A stretch of DNA of 64,000 nucleotides. Source: a candidate division WOR-3 bacterium. Lineage in GTDB: Bacteria; Hydrothermota; Hydrothermia; UBA1063. The notes beneath the pieces are model-generated. The model had not been told where the DNA came from and did not search any database. It saw only the letters and a program-made list of their open reading frames with translations. The position numbers were made by a program, and so were the translations under genes. The stretch's first letter is position 1. The number at the start of each line of letters is the position of its first letter. The stretch spans positions 623,866 to 687,865 of the forward strand of contig JBDRYS010000001.1 in assembly GCA_039803545.1 (NCBI GenBank). Reading direction: 5' to 3'. Below, one piece after another: positions 27,301 through 35,660 of the stretch.

Positions 27301-27439
27301 TAACGACAGTCACTGCAGGGTAGGTCATCTGAGGCAGAAGGTCAAGGCCCATCCTCGATAGTGAAACTGCACCGAGAACTAAAAGGACGCCAATGAACAT
27401 TAAAATCGTTACAGGATGCCTGACAGAAAATTTAATCAT
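24374..27439 (-). CDS. RND efflux transporter (AcrB-like)
   Basis: The 1021-residue inner-membrane antiporter has two repeats of one plus five helices with two large periplasmic loops. It begins with KFSVRHPVTILMFIGVLLVLG, and the porter regions and the GDTPISVS-like segments are in place. In TM4 the proton-relay motif reads LVDAAVVVVENI: one aspartate is kept and the second of the AcrB D-D pair is alanine, as in several non-proteobacterial HAE members. It is the last gene of the TetR-TolC-adaptor-RND operon. Exported compounds cannot be predicted. Confidence 0.92.
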   Translation of the reverse strand: MIKFSVRHPVTILMFIGVLLVLGAVSLSRMGLDLLPQMTYPAVTVVTRYENVAPEDIEQLVTKPIESVVSTVSGVKKVTSQSLEGISLVIVEFEWGTNLDFAAQEVRDKIGLIERYLPQDVQKPIVFKFDASMMPVARYVATSDRYTLTQLKKLLEDDIAPYLERVEGVATVDVLGGRDIEYWVEVDIPKLIEAGVSFSQISQMLQLNNFNFPSGKVDIRQKTLLIRTIGEYGGVKDLENQVVGFRKNGLPVFLKDIAKVYSTESERLGFAKSFKNEAIIVSVYKRSGANTVQVVQRVDKAISRLSKWYKDIKLEKGFDQSRFITKSASETINSGIIGAILAALMIFLFLIDLRPTVIISLAIPFSVIISFTILYFLGYSLNMMTLAGISLGVGMLVDAAVVVVENIFRHEELGEDRYSAAISGTEEVWTAISASTLTNIVVFLPLIYIGGLIGQFTKPLAVTVTITLLVSLLVAVTIIPVITSSYITQTVALKEMRKRYWFTPIREFYQKLLTNFVLPKRGLVLIGTIVLFLASIPLLKFIDKEFLPPMDMGTAVISIELPPATNLKETEHYVDQIIDIAKEYPEVQRVMATGGSSETGMMFGTSQGSNSATLLIRLVDASKRKKSAMQIANEILEKAPVYQGATVKSMDLVNILVFGGAGKPVEISLYGEDLEELSSLANRVAEEIGKIKGITGVEISLKKAKPELRMNILRDKAAYFGLTPIQIQRELQIALQGMTTTKLRLRGKDYNLVLKADTTYLKENVEKLYYFPILTPTGAVIPLKEIADFSYDYGPVQIDHENQSRVIKVLADIQGRKKSEVFTEIRDRLFKLSLPEGYSLQIKGEFEQVQDMIKNLGISILAAIVLVYMILAAQLESLKDPIIIMLTIPLAFIGVVLALWISGTTISVSSMVGALILVGVVVNQAIVMLTFYKELREKGVDPLEAVIQGSVVRLRPVLITNLTTIFGLIPMALSGHTEGGALRQPLAVAMIGGLTASTIMTFFVVPVIYAYFEKIKAKREE

Positions 27440-27442
27440 AAC

Positions 27443-28282
27443 TTATTTCCCTCCAATTTCAACATGTGCGCCATCGTAGAGGCCTTCGGCTCCAAGAGTT
27501 ACAACAAAATCACCCGGCTTAAGATCCCCTTTCACCTCTGCTCGTCCTTCGCTTACAATACCAACCTCGACAGGAATTTCTTTCGCTATGCCATCCTTGA
27601 CAGCATAGACGACGGTTTTATTACCCTTCTGCACCAGAGCAGTTTCAGGTACGATTAAAACCTGAGATTTTCTTCTTACGACAATTTTAACCTTTACAAC
27701 GGAACCGTACTCAAAAGCATTTTCATTTAGAGCAATCCTCGCTTTCCCTGTGAAGCTCATTGGATCAACCCCCTGAGACCTCGTAACTACTTTTCCTGCA
27801 ACAACCTTATTATCACGAACTGCATAGGCGAGGGATCCAACTCGCACTTTGCCCAAATCTTCCGAGGAAAGCCCAACTTCAATAGCCTGCTTCTCAGATA
27901 CGATATAGGCAAAGGGCTGCGTCTGCAAAGCCATCTGCCCTACCTTACCATTTATCAAGGTAATAATCCCATCAATCGGAGAAGTAATCTGCAAGTATTC
28001 AGTCTTCACACCGGGTATTTCTCTATCAAGAAGGGCAATCACTTCGTCTTTCTTCACCCTATCACCTTCATTTTTCAATATGCTAACAACTCTTCCAGGC
28101 ATTACGGGAAAAACTGGAGCCTCTTCCAATCCAGTAACTCTACCGTATGTATAAATATACTCGCTAATTTCGCCAAGCTTAACCTTATCAGCTTTCACAA
28201 GAAATTTCCTTACACTTTCACTTTGGGCATGAAGAACCCCAAGAATCAGAAGAGACATTACAATTTTATTAAAAACCTTCAT
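27443..28282 (-). CDS. RND periplasmic adaptor (membrane fusion protein) without coiled-coil hairpin
   Basis: A signal peptide (first ~20 residues, ending VLHAQS) precedes a lipoyl half-motif (PGRVVSILKNEGDRVKKDEV), only about 12 linking residues (DREIPGVKTEYLQ), then the second lipoyl half (ITSPIDGIITLINGKVGQ), a beta-barrel and a membrane-proximal domain. Usual AcrA-type adaptors have a 60-100 residue alpha-hairpin between the lipoyl halves that contacts TolC; here it is absent and the protein is only 279 residues. Borrelia BesA is a known hairpin-less case. It lies between the TolC and RND genes with 10- and 3-bp gaps. Confidence 0.88.
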   Translation of the reverse strand: MKVFNKIVMSLLILGVLHAQSESVRKFLVKADKVKLGEISEYIYTYGRVTGLEEAPVFPVMPGRVVSILKNEGDRVKKDEVIALLDREIPGVKTEYLQITSPIDGIITLINGKVGQMALQTQPFAYIVSEKQAIEVGLSSEDLGKVRVGSLAYAVRDNKVVAGKVVTRSQGVDPMSFTGKARIALNENAFEYGSVVKVKIVVRRKSQVLIVPETALVQKGNKTVVYAVKDGIAKEIPVEVGIVSEGRAEVKGDLKPGDFVVTLGAEGLYDGAHVEIGGK

Positions 28283-28292
28283 AGCTACCTCC

Positions 28293-29609
28293 TTATTTTA
28301 TTCCTTTCAAGGTTTTTTCCAGGTCCATTGCCTTAAAGATACAATCCGCAAGAGACTGTAATAGCAACGTCCTCTGAGAAAAATAGTTGGTTTCAGCATC
28401 AACAAAATCAAGTTGCGTAGCAAGCCCCCTCTCATATTGCGTCTTAACTGTGTTATAAAGGGCTTCAGCCACCCGAAGATTTTCTTTCTGAGCCTCATAC
28501 TTCTCTAAAGCTATCTTTAAGTTCCTCTTTGCTTTCTCAAACTCGAGAACAGCAGCATTCTTTTGATACGCCATCGTGTAAGAAAGGGCCTTCTTCTGAT
28601 AGTAAGCCTCTTGCATCTGATAATTACCCTTTAAACCGTCAAAGATAGGGAAAGATAAACCGACGGTAAAGGCCCAGTAGTCTTTCCATATATTTTCAAA
28701 GCCAAAGGGTTTTTGCATAAGATAATTGAAGGAATAAAAGACGCTGGGAAGATTGGCTGCAGAATAGTTTTTCATTGTTAAATCAAGAATCTTTTCTTTT
28801 AGGGCAAGGCTTCTTAAATCGTACCTTGAGTCTACATTGAGCTCTGAACCGAGAAGGGTGTTGAAGTAAGCTGTGTCAATGGTAAGAGAATCCACGAGTA
28901 CTATCTCGACAGAGTCAGAAAGGCCTATGACCAATCTTAGCATATCAAGAACATCTCTATAAGACCTCTCAGCATCCATCACCTGAACCCTGTTGTTCTT
29001 ATATTTAGCCTCGGCTTGGAGAAGTTCCACTTCCGTTGCAGTTCCAACGGAGTATTTTCTTTTAGTTGTCTCATAATGTTCAAGGAGCTCTTCATCGACC
29101 TTTTTTGAGAGATTGACAAACTCCCTCATAACCAACGCATAGCTGTAGAGTTGTTTAATCTGGAAAGCCAAATTTTCTGAGCTCGCAGAGTCAGACAGAA
29201 TCTTATCGTAGAGATTTAATGCCGCAATTTTGTAGGTTCTCAGGAGAGTCCCCCAGGTAAAAATGACCTGGCTTATTCCCAGGTTTATATTGTAATTGTC
29301 CTTTTGACCGAAGGGGATCGAAACACTATGACCAACGGGGATGAAGGCACCAGAGGGAGTTCGTACAAGACTATCGAGCTGAAAGCTTTTCATCTCCTGA
29401 ACAATGGATACCCTTCTATAGCTTGCATCCAGCTTTACCTGAGGTAGAAAAACTGAGCGAGCCTGCAACTTTTGAGATTCAGCAGCTTTGACCTGTGCCT
29501 TTGAAGCCTGGAGAAGCGGACTACTTTGAAGTCCTATTTCTACTGCACCTTTTTGAGTGAGGTACAGTGTATCACTTATGGAAATTATAAGAAGAATTAG
29601 CGCAACCAT
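28293..29609 (-). CDS. TolC-family outer-membrane efflux protein
   Basis: After a short signal peptide the 438-residue protein shows two copies of the TolC repeat: long amphipathic helices (SPLLQASKAQVKAAESQKLQ and, in the second half, KNAAVLEFEKAKRNLKIAL) with short strand segments (LPQVKLDASYRR, LPSVFYSFNYL). The late signature KTQYERGLATQLDFVDAETN is typical of the family. It should form the trimeric outer-membrane channel of the adjacent RND pump. It lies 11 bp downstream of the TetR gene. Confidence 0.92.
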   Translation of the reverse strand: MVALILLIISISDTLYLTQKGAVEIGLQSSPLLQASKAQVKAAESQKLQARSVFLPQVKLDASYRRVSIVQEMKSFQLDSLVRTPSGAFIPVGHSVSIPFGQKDNYNINLGISQVIFTWGTLLRTYKIAALNLYDKILSDSASSENLAFQIKQLYSYALVMREFVNLSKKVDEELLEHYETTKRKYSVGTATEVELLQAEAKYKNNRVQVMDAERSYRDVLDMLRLVIGLSDSVEIVLVDSLTIDTAYFNTLLGSELNVDSRYDLRSLALKEKILDLTMKNYSAANLPSVFYSFNYLMQKPFGFENIWKDYWAFTVGLSFPIFDGLKGNYQMQEAYYQKKALSYTMAYQKNAAVLEFEKAKRNLKIALEKYEAQKENLRVAEALYNTVKTQYERGLATQLDFVDAETNYFSQRTLLLQSLADCIFKAMDLEKTLKGIK

Positions 29610-29620
29610 AGTGCACTCCT

Positions 29621-30193
29621 TTACTTTTTAATAAATGCCCTTTTAAAGATTGAAAACACTTCCTCTTCGACGCTTTCAGAAAGCGTCCCCTCTATTACAC
29701 TATTAAAAATGGGCCTCACAACCATGCCCACGAAAGCATTAGATAAGACCTCTACATTCCCTTCGTAGGCAATCCCTTGTTTGATTGCATCTTCAAACAG
29801 ATCTTTTATAAACCGCGTAAATTCTTTCTGTTCCTCAATAATTGCGTTTTTTATCCTCTCGTTCCACAAGTTTGCCAATGGTATTTCATACATCATTCGT
29901 ATGATAAAATCTCTGTTTTCGTCGATTAGCAACACAAGGGTTTTTATAAGCGCCCTAATTTTATTTTCAAAAGAATTCTGAGTCTCAAGAGCCTCTTTTA
30001 GCCTCTGAATGAAGTATTTAATACCTTCTTTTATCAAGCACTGATAAAGATCCTCCTTGGACTGGAAATAGAGATAAAGGGTTCCCTTCGCTACCCCAGC
30101 CTCCTTAGCGACATCCTCCATTTTGGTCTCGTAGAACCCCTTTTTACCTAAGACGTCCCTTGCTGCAATAAGTATTTTTTCCCTTGTTTCCAT
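29621..30193 (-). CDS. TetR/AcrR-family repressor of the efflux operon
   Basis: The N-terminal helix-turn-helix (METREKILIAARDVLGKKGF, then MEDVAKEAGVAKGTLYLYF) is a standard TetR domain, followed by an all-helical ligand domain. I chose the ATG at 30193 because a possible in-frame ATG at 30223 would overlap the operator and add ten residues not seen in the family. The gene is first in the operon with tolC, the adaptor and the RND pump. The 8-bp-arm dyad just before it is the likely autoregulatory operator. The inducer is unknown. Confidence 0.92.
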   Translation of the reverse strand: METREKILIAARDVLGKKGFYETKMEDVAKEAGVAKGTLYLYFQSKEDLYQCLIKEGIKYFIQRLKEALETQNSFENKIRALIKTLVLLIDENRDFIIRMMYEIPLANLWNERIKNAIIEEQKEFTRFIKDLFEDAIKQGIAYEGNVEVLSNAFVGMVVRPIFNSVIEGTLSESVEEEVFSIFKRAFIKK

Positions 30194-30204
30194 ATTTACA
30201 CCCC

Positions 30205-30254
30205 TGACTGACCAGTCAGTCATATACTATGGATGTAGAAAAATAAAATGTCAA
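30205..30254 (-). promoter_or_regulatory. TetR-family operator over the efflux-operon promoter
   Basis: TGACTGACCAGTCAGTCA at 30205-30222 has 8-bp inverted arms around a 2-bp centre, the usual shape of a TetR/AcrR operator. On the minus strand TTGACA (30254-30249), 17 bp, CATAGT (30231-30226) places the transcription start (near 30219) inside the dyad. Binding should block initiation and hence repress the whole operon. Confidence 0.75.
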
Positions 30255-30304
30255 GTAAGCCACGTAAACCTTTCTATAAGAGCGGGATAGCTGAGCACTA
30301 AAAG

Positions 30305-32119
30305 CTAAGCAGCACTCTTACTTATTATCTCGTCAAGTTCCTGACCTGTAATAGTTTCCTTCTCAAGGAGATAATTTGCTACTTGATGAAGTAGCTCCAT
30401 TTTTGACCTGAGAATTTCCACTGCCTTATCAAAGGCATTTTTTACAATCTCTTTTATCTCATTATCAATCAATCTGGCAGTCTCTTCTGAATAATACTTT
30501 CTCACACCAAGCTCTCTACCGAGAAAGATTTCCTCTTCTTCCTTCCCGAGAGTTACAGGTCCAATCTTTTCCGACATTCCCCAATCGGTAACCATTCTCC
30601 TCGCGATCTCGGTAGCCTTTGAGAGATCATCGGCCGCACCGGTGGATTCTTCGTTAAATACAAGAAGTTCTGCTGCTCGGCCACCAAGAAGTACAGATAG
30701 CTGGGTCAGAATGTAAGACCTGGTATAAAGATACCGGTCTTCACTGGGGAGAGATTGGGTCGCTCCTAAGGCCCTTCCATGAGGAATTATAGTTATTTTA
30801 TGAACAGGATCAGCACCTGGCAAAAACTTAGCAACAAGTGCGTGGCCCGTTTCATGATAAGCAATCCTTTTCTTTTCCTCCTCAGAAATAACCATACTTC
30901 TTCGCGCGATTCCCATTATTAATTTGTCCTTGGCCTCTTCAAAGTCCTGCATTTCAACTACTTGCTTGTTCTTCCTCGCAGCAAGAAGAGCAGCCTCATT
31001 GACAAGGTTAGCCAAATCAGCACCAGTAAAACCTGGTGTAGATTGAGCAATTAACTTAAGGTCCACATCGGGGCCAAGGGGGATCTTTCGCGTATGTATC
31101 TTTAAAATCTCCTCTCTGCCCTTAACATCCGGAATGGGGACATAAACTCTTCTATCAAACCTCCCCGGTCTCAAAAGCGCAGGGTCAAGGATATCAGGCC
31201 TATTAGTAGCCGCCATGACAATAATACCTTCCGAAGAGTCAAATCCGTCCATCTCCACAAGAAGTTGATTTAGGGTCTGCTCCCTTTCATCGTGTCCACC
31301 ACCAAGTCCTGCACCCCTAAGTCTTCCAACGGCATCAATCTCATCGATAAAAACTATACAAGGTGCATTAGCCTTAGCCTGCTCAAAAAGGTCTCTTACC
31401 CTTGCCGCTCCAACACCTACGAAAAGCTCTACAAATTCAGAACCAGAAATTGAAAGAAAAGGCACTCCTGCCTCTCCCGCAACTGCCTTTGCCAGCAAAG
31501 TCTTACCGGTACCAGGCGGTCCAACAAGCAAAACACCTTTGGGAATCCTCGCACCGATTCTTGCAAATTTATGAGGGCTTTTCAAAAACTCAATGATCTC
31601 CTGTAGCTCGATTTTAGCTTCATCACAACCTGCAACATCATTAAAGGTTACTTGAGGCTTTGATTCCTTCAGGACTTTCACTCTGCTCTTTCCAAATCGA
31701 ATTGCTTCTCGCTGACTTGCATTCATCTGTCTAAAAAAGAAAAACCAGAAAAAGGCAAGCATTAGAAGCCAGGGAATTGAACCCGCAATCAAATTCCAGC
31801 CAAGGCTTTTTTCCTTAGAATAAACTTGAACATTTTTCGAGGCAAGAAGTTTAACAAGCTCTGCATCCTCAAAGGGCAATGTAACCTTAAATCTCAAGTA
31901 TTCTTTGTTGTCAACTTTAAAAGGCTCTTTAAAAAGACCTTCCACGCTCTTTCCAGATATAAGAACCTGGGATACATTACCCTTATCAACCTGGGTATAA
32001 AAATCGGTAAAGGATATTTCTACAATGTCCTTTTCCGATGAAAGGTAATTGTAAAGAGTCAAAAACACAAGAAAAATCAATATCCAAACAACCAAATTTC
32101 TAACAATGTCACTTTTCAT
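30305..32119 (-). CDS. ftsH: ATP-dependent zinc metalloprotease FtsH
   Basis: A 604-residue inner-membrane protease: two N-terminal helices flanking a periplasmic domain (about 10-125), an AAA+ module with [10 protein letters not shown] and [10 protein letters not shown], and an M41 peptidase domain with HETGHALV (zinc site) and the later acidic ligand in the ...[19 protein letters not shown] segment. It degrades short-lived and misassembled membrane proteins. It overlaps hpt by 11 nt, giving the familiar tilS-hpt-ftsH order of many bacteria. The C-terminus is the usual helical tail. Confidence 0.98.
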   Translation of the reverse strand: MKSDIVRNLVVWILIFLVFLTLYNYLSSEKDIVEISFTDFYTQVDKGNVSQVLISGKSVEGLFKEPFKVDNKEYLRFKVTLPFEDAELVKLLASKNVQVYSKEKSLGWNLIAGSIPWLLMLAFFWFFFFRQMNASQREAIRFGKSRVKVLKESKPQVTFNDVAGCDEAKIELQEIIEFLKSPHKFARIGARIPKGVLLVGPPGTGKTLLAKAVAGEAGVPFLSISGSEFVELFVGVGAARVRDLFEQAKANAPCIVFIDEIDAVGRLRGAGLGGGHDEREQTLNQLLVEMDGFDSSEGIIVMAATNRPDILDPALLRPGRFDRRVYVPIPDVKGREEILKIHTRKIPLGPDVDLKLIAQSTPGFTGADLANLVNEAALLAARKNKQVVEMQDFEEAKDKLIMGIARRSMVISEEEKKRIAYHETGHALVAKFLPGADPVHKITIIPHGRALGATQSLPSEDRYLYTRSYILTQLSVLLGGRAAELLVFNEESTGAADDLSKATEIARRMVTDWGMSEKIGPVTLGKEEEEIFLGRELGVRKYYSEETARLIDNEIKEIVKNAFDKAVEILRSKMELLHQVANYLLEKETITGQELDEIISKSAA

Positions 32120-32666
32120 TATTCTCCACCTCTCTTATTTCCTCCGGCATAAGTTCCCTTATGTAAGGGAGATTTCTATATTTCTCGGCGTAATCAAGGC
32201 CGTATCCTACAAGAAATCTATCCGGGACCTCGAATCCCACGTAGTGTAGCTCTATATCCACCACCCTTCTCTCTTTCTTGTCTAATAAAACGCAAACTCT
32301 TAAGCTATTCGGCTTTCTTCCCTCCAACAATTCGATCAGATACTTCAGGGTCAACCCACTGTCACAAATATCCTCCACGAGGATTACATCCCTACCCTCG
32401 ATTGAAGTGGAGAGGTCCTTCAAAATCTTCACAATACCAGAAGTCTTTGTAGATTTTCCATAGCTCGAAACGGCGAGGAAATCAACCTCTAAAGCCATAT
32501 CCTTTAACTCCCTTATTAGATCGGCAAGGAAAATAAAAGACCCCTTTAATACGCCGACAAGAATAGGAACAGTGGCTTCGTAGTCTCGTCTTATTTGTGA
32601 AGCTATTTCCTTAATCCTTTTCTTGATTTGTTCTTCAGTTATCAAAAATCCAGTATTCTCCTTCAT
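32109..32666 (-). CDS. hpt: Hypoxanthine phosphoribosyltransferase
   Basis: The 185-residue protein salvages hypoxanthine and guanine with PRPP. It has the PRPP loop VILVEDICDSGLTLKYL, the upstream VGVLKGSFIFLADL and the flexible-loop SSYGKSTKTSG, with the late VGYGLDYAEKYRNLPYI hood. It is in the standard place between tilS and ftsH, overlapping tilS by 32 nt, so the genes are translationally coupled. Confidence 0.97.
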   Translation of the reverse strand: MKENTGFLITEEQIKKRIKEIASQIRRDYEATVPILVGVLKGSFIFLADLIRELKDMALEVDFLAVSSYGKSTKTSGIVKILKDLSTSIEGRDVILVEDICDSGLTLKYLIELLEGRKPNSLRVCVLLDKKERRVVDIELHYVGFEVPDRFLVGYGLDYAEKYRNLPYIRELMPEEIREVENNEK

Positions 32667-33951
32667 GGATTTTCTTTACCTCCAAAAAAATGTCGCCTAC
32701 GACCTCCTCCTTTCTAAAACCGGGGACCCACAGAATTTGGCCTTTACTTTCAAAAACGGGATAATATCGTCTCTTCCAGGCCTCTACTCCCTTAGAATAA
32801 AATAAATCGGAAAGTTTCTTTCCATTGTAAACATCACCCTCTTTCCAGGCCCTAATTGTAAGAGGAAAGTCAGCCTTTCTAAAACCCATCACAAAAGTAC
32901 CCGCTGAAAAACTTTGAGAACGCTCTATCGCAAGGTTGAAATCGTAAAGTTTTAAAGGTAAATCTTCCAAATCAATTTGCAGTTCTGGGAACCTCTTCTC
33001 TTCAGGACCAACAAAGATTTCCTTTGAACTCGCAAAAACTTGAAAACCTCTCACTTTTCCAGACTTCCCTTGATTTATTATACTTTCAAAGTTTTCCACT
33101 TCCTGAAAACTCAAATTTAACCTCCGCTGAATAAAAAGTTTTTGCAGAAAATAATGATAATTTCTAAACTTCGAACAATCAATTAAAGTGGCCCATGGAA
33201 AGGTGTTCTTAAGGGCCTCCTTTTCCATCCTTTCCAGTTCGATTTCGAGAAAATTAGTAAAATCCACCAAAATTTCTGCAGTTTCCCTTATTTTGTCAAA
33301 GGACCCTGGCCTAATGGTCTCCAAATAAGGGATAAGTTCCAATCTTATGCGGTTCCTCAAATAAGTTGTCTCAAGGTTTGACGAATCTATTACATAAGGA
33401 ACTCCTTTCGACTCAAGGTATTGTTCAATTTCTTTCCGGGTTATAAATATCAAAGGTCTAATAATTCTTCCACGCACAGGCGGAATTCCTTTTAATCCCA
33501 TAACCCCCGTGCCCCTCAAAAGGTTGATGAGAAAAGTCTCGACGGAATCTGAGGCAGTGTGAGCGAGAGCAATTTTATCAAAACCACCCTTTTCCAAATA
33601 TTCATTGAACTTTTCATACCTGAGCCTCCTCGCAGTCTCTTCAATGGATTCTCTATCTCTTTTTAAACTCCTGACATCTACTCTTTCAATAAACAAATCC
33701 ATCATCTCCTTACTGCAAAATTCCTTGCAAAAGGCCTCGTCTCTAAAAGATTCTTCACCCCTGAGCATGTGGTTCACATGAAGACAGCTAAAGCCTATAC
33801 CAAAGTAGTCCCTAACTTCCTTCAGGATTTCCACAAGGAAGACAGAATCAGGCCCCCCTGAAAAACCCACTAAAATTTTATCCCCTTTCTGAATCATATT
33901 GTACTTCTTCACGGCCTTAATGAATTTTTCGAGAAGAATGGGATCCATCAA
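32635..33951 (-). CDS. tilS: tRNA(Ile)-lysidine synthase
   Basis: TilS makes lysidine at C34 of the AUA-reading tRNA-Ile. The 438-residue protein has the PP-loop LVGFSGGPDSVFLVE near residue 28, LAHTASDSVETFLINLLRGTG, RGIIRPL-type segments, and a C-terminal TilS domain ending in GWKRR-like WKRRYYPVFE. The PP-loop and HTASD signatures are specific. It begins immediately after the stop of the beta-barrel gene. Confidence 0.95.
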   Translation of the reverse strand: MMDPILLEKFIKAVKKYNMIQKGDKILVGFSGGPDSVFLVEILKEVRDYFGIGFSCLHVNHMLRGEESFRDEAFCKEFCSKEMMDLFIERVDVRSLKRDRESIEETARRLRYEKFNEYLEKGGFDKIALAHTASDSVETFLINLLRGTGVMGLKGIPPVRGRIIRPLIFITRKEIEQYLESKGVPYVIDSSNLETTYLRNRIRLELIPYLETIRPGSFDKIRETAEILVDFTNFLEIELERMEKEALKNTFPWATLIDCSKFRNYHYFLQKLFIQRRLNLSFQEVENFESIINQGKSGKVRGFQVFASSKEIFVGPEEKRFPELQIDLEDLPLKLYDFNLAIERSQSFSAGTFVMGFRKADFPLTIRAWKEGDVYNGKKLSDLFYSKGVEAWKRRYYPVFESKGQILWVPGFRKEEVVGDIFLEVKKIHEGEYWIFDN

Positions 33952-35289
33952 CTAAAAAGCCACCTTAAACACATCAGGCTTAAAATAAAGGAAGGCACCA
34001 AAGGAACTGGAAAGCTTATATTTCCAATCTAAAAAGAAACCTGCATAAATGCATTTTCTTTGATAGCCAAGCATTGTGAATAGCTCTCTTTCCACTTTAC
34101 CTGTAGGGAAAGGCATATTCTTGGGATAGCCGCTATTTTCCCAATGCTCTTTTAAAGTTCCCTCTCCCTTATTCAATTGAGCAACCCTCAGAATCACATA
34201 ATCATCATTATTGAACTTTCTCAAATAGCTAAAATAAAAATCCAGGAGGTCATTTCCTCTTGGATAGCCAATCGGGAGCCCCATAAATTGCCAGGCATTG
34301 GTATCAGATACATGGGTGTAGGTAAAACGAGGGATAGCCACAAAAGAAAATCTCAAGAAGGAGCAGGAGTTAGGTGAAGCCTCCACCCCGGCACAGATTC
34401 CGTATTTGCTCGTCCCTCCCTTGAAGACGATAAAATCATCGTTTAGAAAATCTAAAAAGACACTAACCTTTTTACTAAAGTTAAGCTTACAGGCAATGCC
34501 ACCTAATAGGTTATCGGAATTAGAAATGCCTCTTCTCTGTCTTTCGTAATAAAGGGAAACGGGATTAAAATACTTGAAATAATCCTTTCCTGTATGGGAT
34601 ACGGCTTCATAAAAAGTTACCATGAAATTGCTAAAGGGTTTCCACTCTAAGGTTTGATAAGAAATGGTCTTCTCAGGAAAGGTATCCTGGGTAACGGCAA
34701 AGGCTGAAACTACCTGAAATTTACTGAACCGGAAATTTAAGCGGTATACATGGTCTAATGGGTAGCAAAGCCCACTAAAGAGTAGACCTTCGCCTATCAT
34801 TACATTATTTCTACCCACAAGAATACCAAAATTATCATTGGCATATTTGATGTAAGCCTTTTCAACATTTATATCAAAAAGGCTTGTGCCACCCACGATT
34901 GGCTGTTCATCAAAACTATAGAGGTTATACCTATTATCTGACAATGGTTCGTAAAAATTGAATTTGTATGGGGTTACGAAATTGAAGAAATTGACTCGTG
35001 TATAAACCAGGATGCTGTCAAAACGAACCCCGGCATCGAACTCGAGATCAAGGTAACTATTGGTATAATTTACACTACTTTTTGTTATGTTTACCAATTT
35101 TAAGCCCGGACTAAATTTCAGAAAGGGCTTGTTATCAGCGGTATCGTCGAAGGTCCAAACATAAGTATCAGTGCCCTTTAACAGAAAGTTTCTCCTAAGC
35201 TCAAAAAACTGAACAGAATAGTCCTTCAAAAAAACCGGATCATAAAAAGAAAAATTCAAAAGGAGGACAAGGAAAAAATTGATGCTCAT
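33952..35289 (-). CDS. Predicted outer-membrane beta-barrel protein (Wzi-like)
   Basis: I do not recognise a firmly named family. The 445-residue protein starts with a hydrophobic segment usable as a signal peptide and then shows many alternating aromatic/polar stretches (YTNSYLDLEFDAGVRFDSIL, FDFLNDDFIVFKGG) and ends with phenylalanine (KPDVFKVAF), as outer-membrane barrels often do. The middle segment NNVMIGEGLLFSGLCYPLD recalls capsule-assembly Wzi proteins. It overlaps the small upstream gene by 4 nt and abuts tilS, so an envelope gene is embedded in a housekeeping operon. Confidence 0.6.
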   Translation of the reverse strand: MSINFFLVLLLNFSFYDPVFLKDYSVQFFELRRNFLLKGTDTYVWTFDDTADNKPFLKFSPGLKLVNITKSSVNYTNSYLDLEFDAGVRFDSILVYTRVNFFNFVTPYKFNFYEPLSDNRYNLYSFDEQPIVGGTSLFDINVEKAYIKYANDNFGILVGRNNVMIGEGLLFSGLCYPLDHVYRLNFRFSKFQVVSAFAVTQDTFPEKTISYQTLEWKPFSNFMVTFYEAVSHTGKDYFKYFNPVSLYYERQRRGISNSDNLLGGIACKLNFSKKVSVFLDFLNDDFIVFKGGTSKYGICAGVEASPNSCSFLRFSFVAIPRFTYTHVSDTNAWQFMGLPIGYPRGNDLLDFYFSYLRKFNNDDYVILRVAQLNKGEGTLKEHWENSGYPKNMPFPTGKVERELFTMLGYQRKCIYAGFFLDWKYKLSSSFGAFLYFKPDVFKVAF

Positions 35290-35606
35290 AAAAGCATGTC
35301 AAAGGGGTCGAACCCAAAATCAACCACTTCTTTCATTCTATCACCATCGGGGACAAAAACTCCGACAAATCGACCATCTCCCAATCTGAAAAGCCTAACA
35401 AGATCATAGTCGGTACCAGAGTGGGAGCTTAAGATATTTCCAAACTCCACGATATCTTCATCGAAATTACTGTTATTATGATTGCCCTTGGTACAAAAGG
35501 TTACTGTCAACCGATAACTTTCAACTTTCATCAATTCGGCTTTTAACCTCAAATCTCTCTTACTATTAAACTCCTCTATAACTTTCTCCACCGAAACTCC
35601 TGCCAT
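35286..35606 (-). CDS. Hypothetical 106-residue protein
   Basis: No family is recognised. The protein is charged and soluble, with an N-terminal helix (VSVEKVIEEFNSKRDLRLKA) and a mixed C-terminal half with GTDYDLVRLFRLGDGRFVGV and DGDRMKEVVDFG; no signal peptide or membrane helix is seen. Its own promoter and a GGAG ribosome site precede it, and it overlaps the beta-barrel gene by 4 nt. It is probably a real gene because of the coupling. Confidence 0.65.
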   Translation of the reverse strand: MAGVSVEKVIEEFNSKRDLRLKAELMKVESYRLTVTFCTKGNHNNSNFDEDIVEFGNILSSHSGTDYDLVRLFRLGDGRFVGVFVPDGDRMKEVVDFGFDPFDMLL

Positions 35607-35631
35607 ATCATACTCCTTAGGTAACTAAATA

Positions 35632-35660
35632 ATTTTAATGCTAAATCACCTTGAATTCAA
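35632..35660 (-). promoter_or_regulatory. Promoter for the hypothetical - barrel - tilS - hpt - ftsH run
   Basis: Minus strand TTGAAT (35660-35655), 17-bp spacer, TAAAAT (35637-35632), 26 bp before the ATG at 35606. The -35 box overlaps the stop of the upstream DUF3857 gene. This could allow expression independent of the upstream genes. Confidence 0.55.

Noticed and set aside
30194-30223. Longer TetR start at 30223
   Set aside because: The extra ten codons would be the operator itself and are absent from the family's N-terminus; the ATG at 30193 fits better.
30255-30304. Possible terminator hairpin between TetR promoter and ftsH stop
   Set aside because: Only a 5-bp stem (TAGCT/AGCTA) could be drawn, with no T-run in a useful place.
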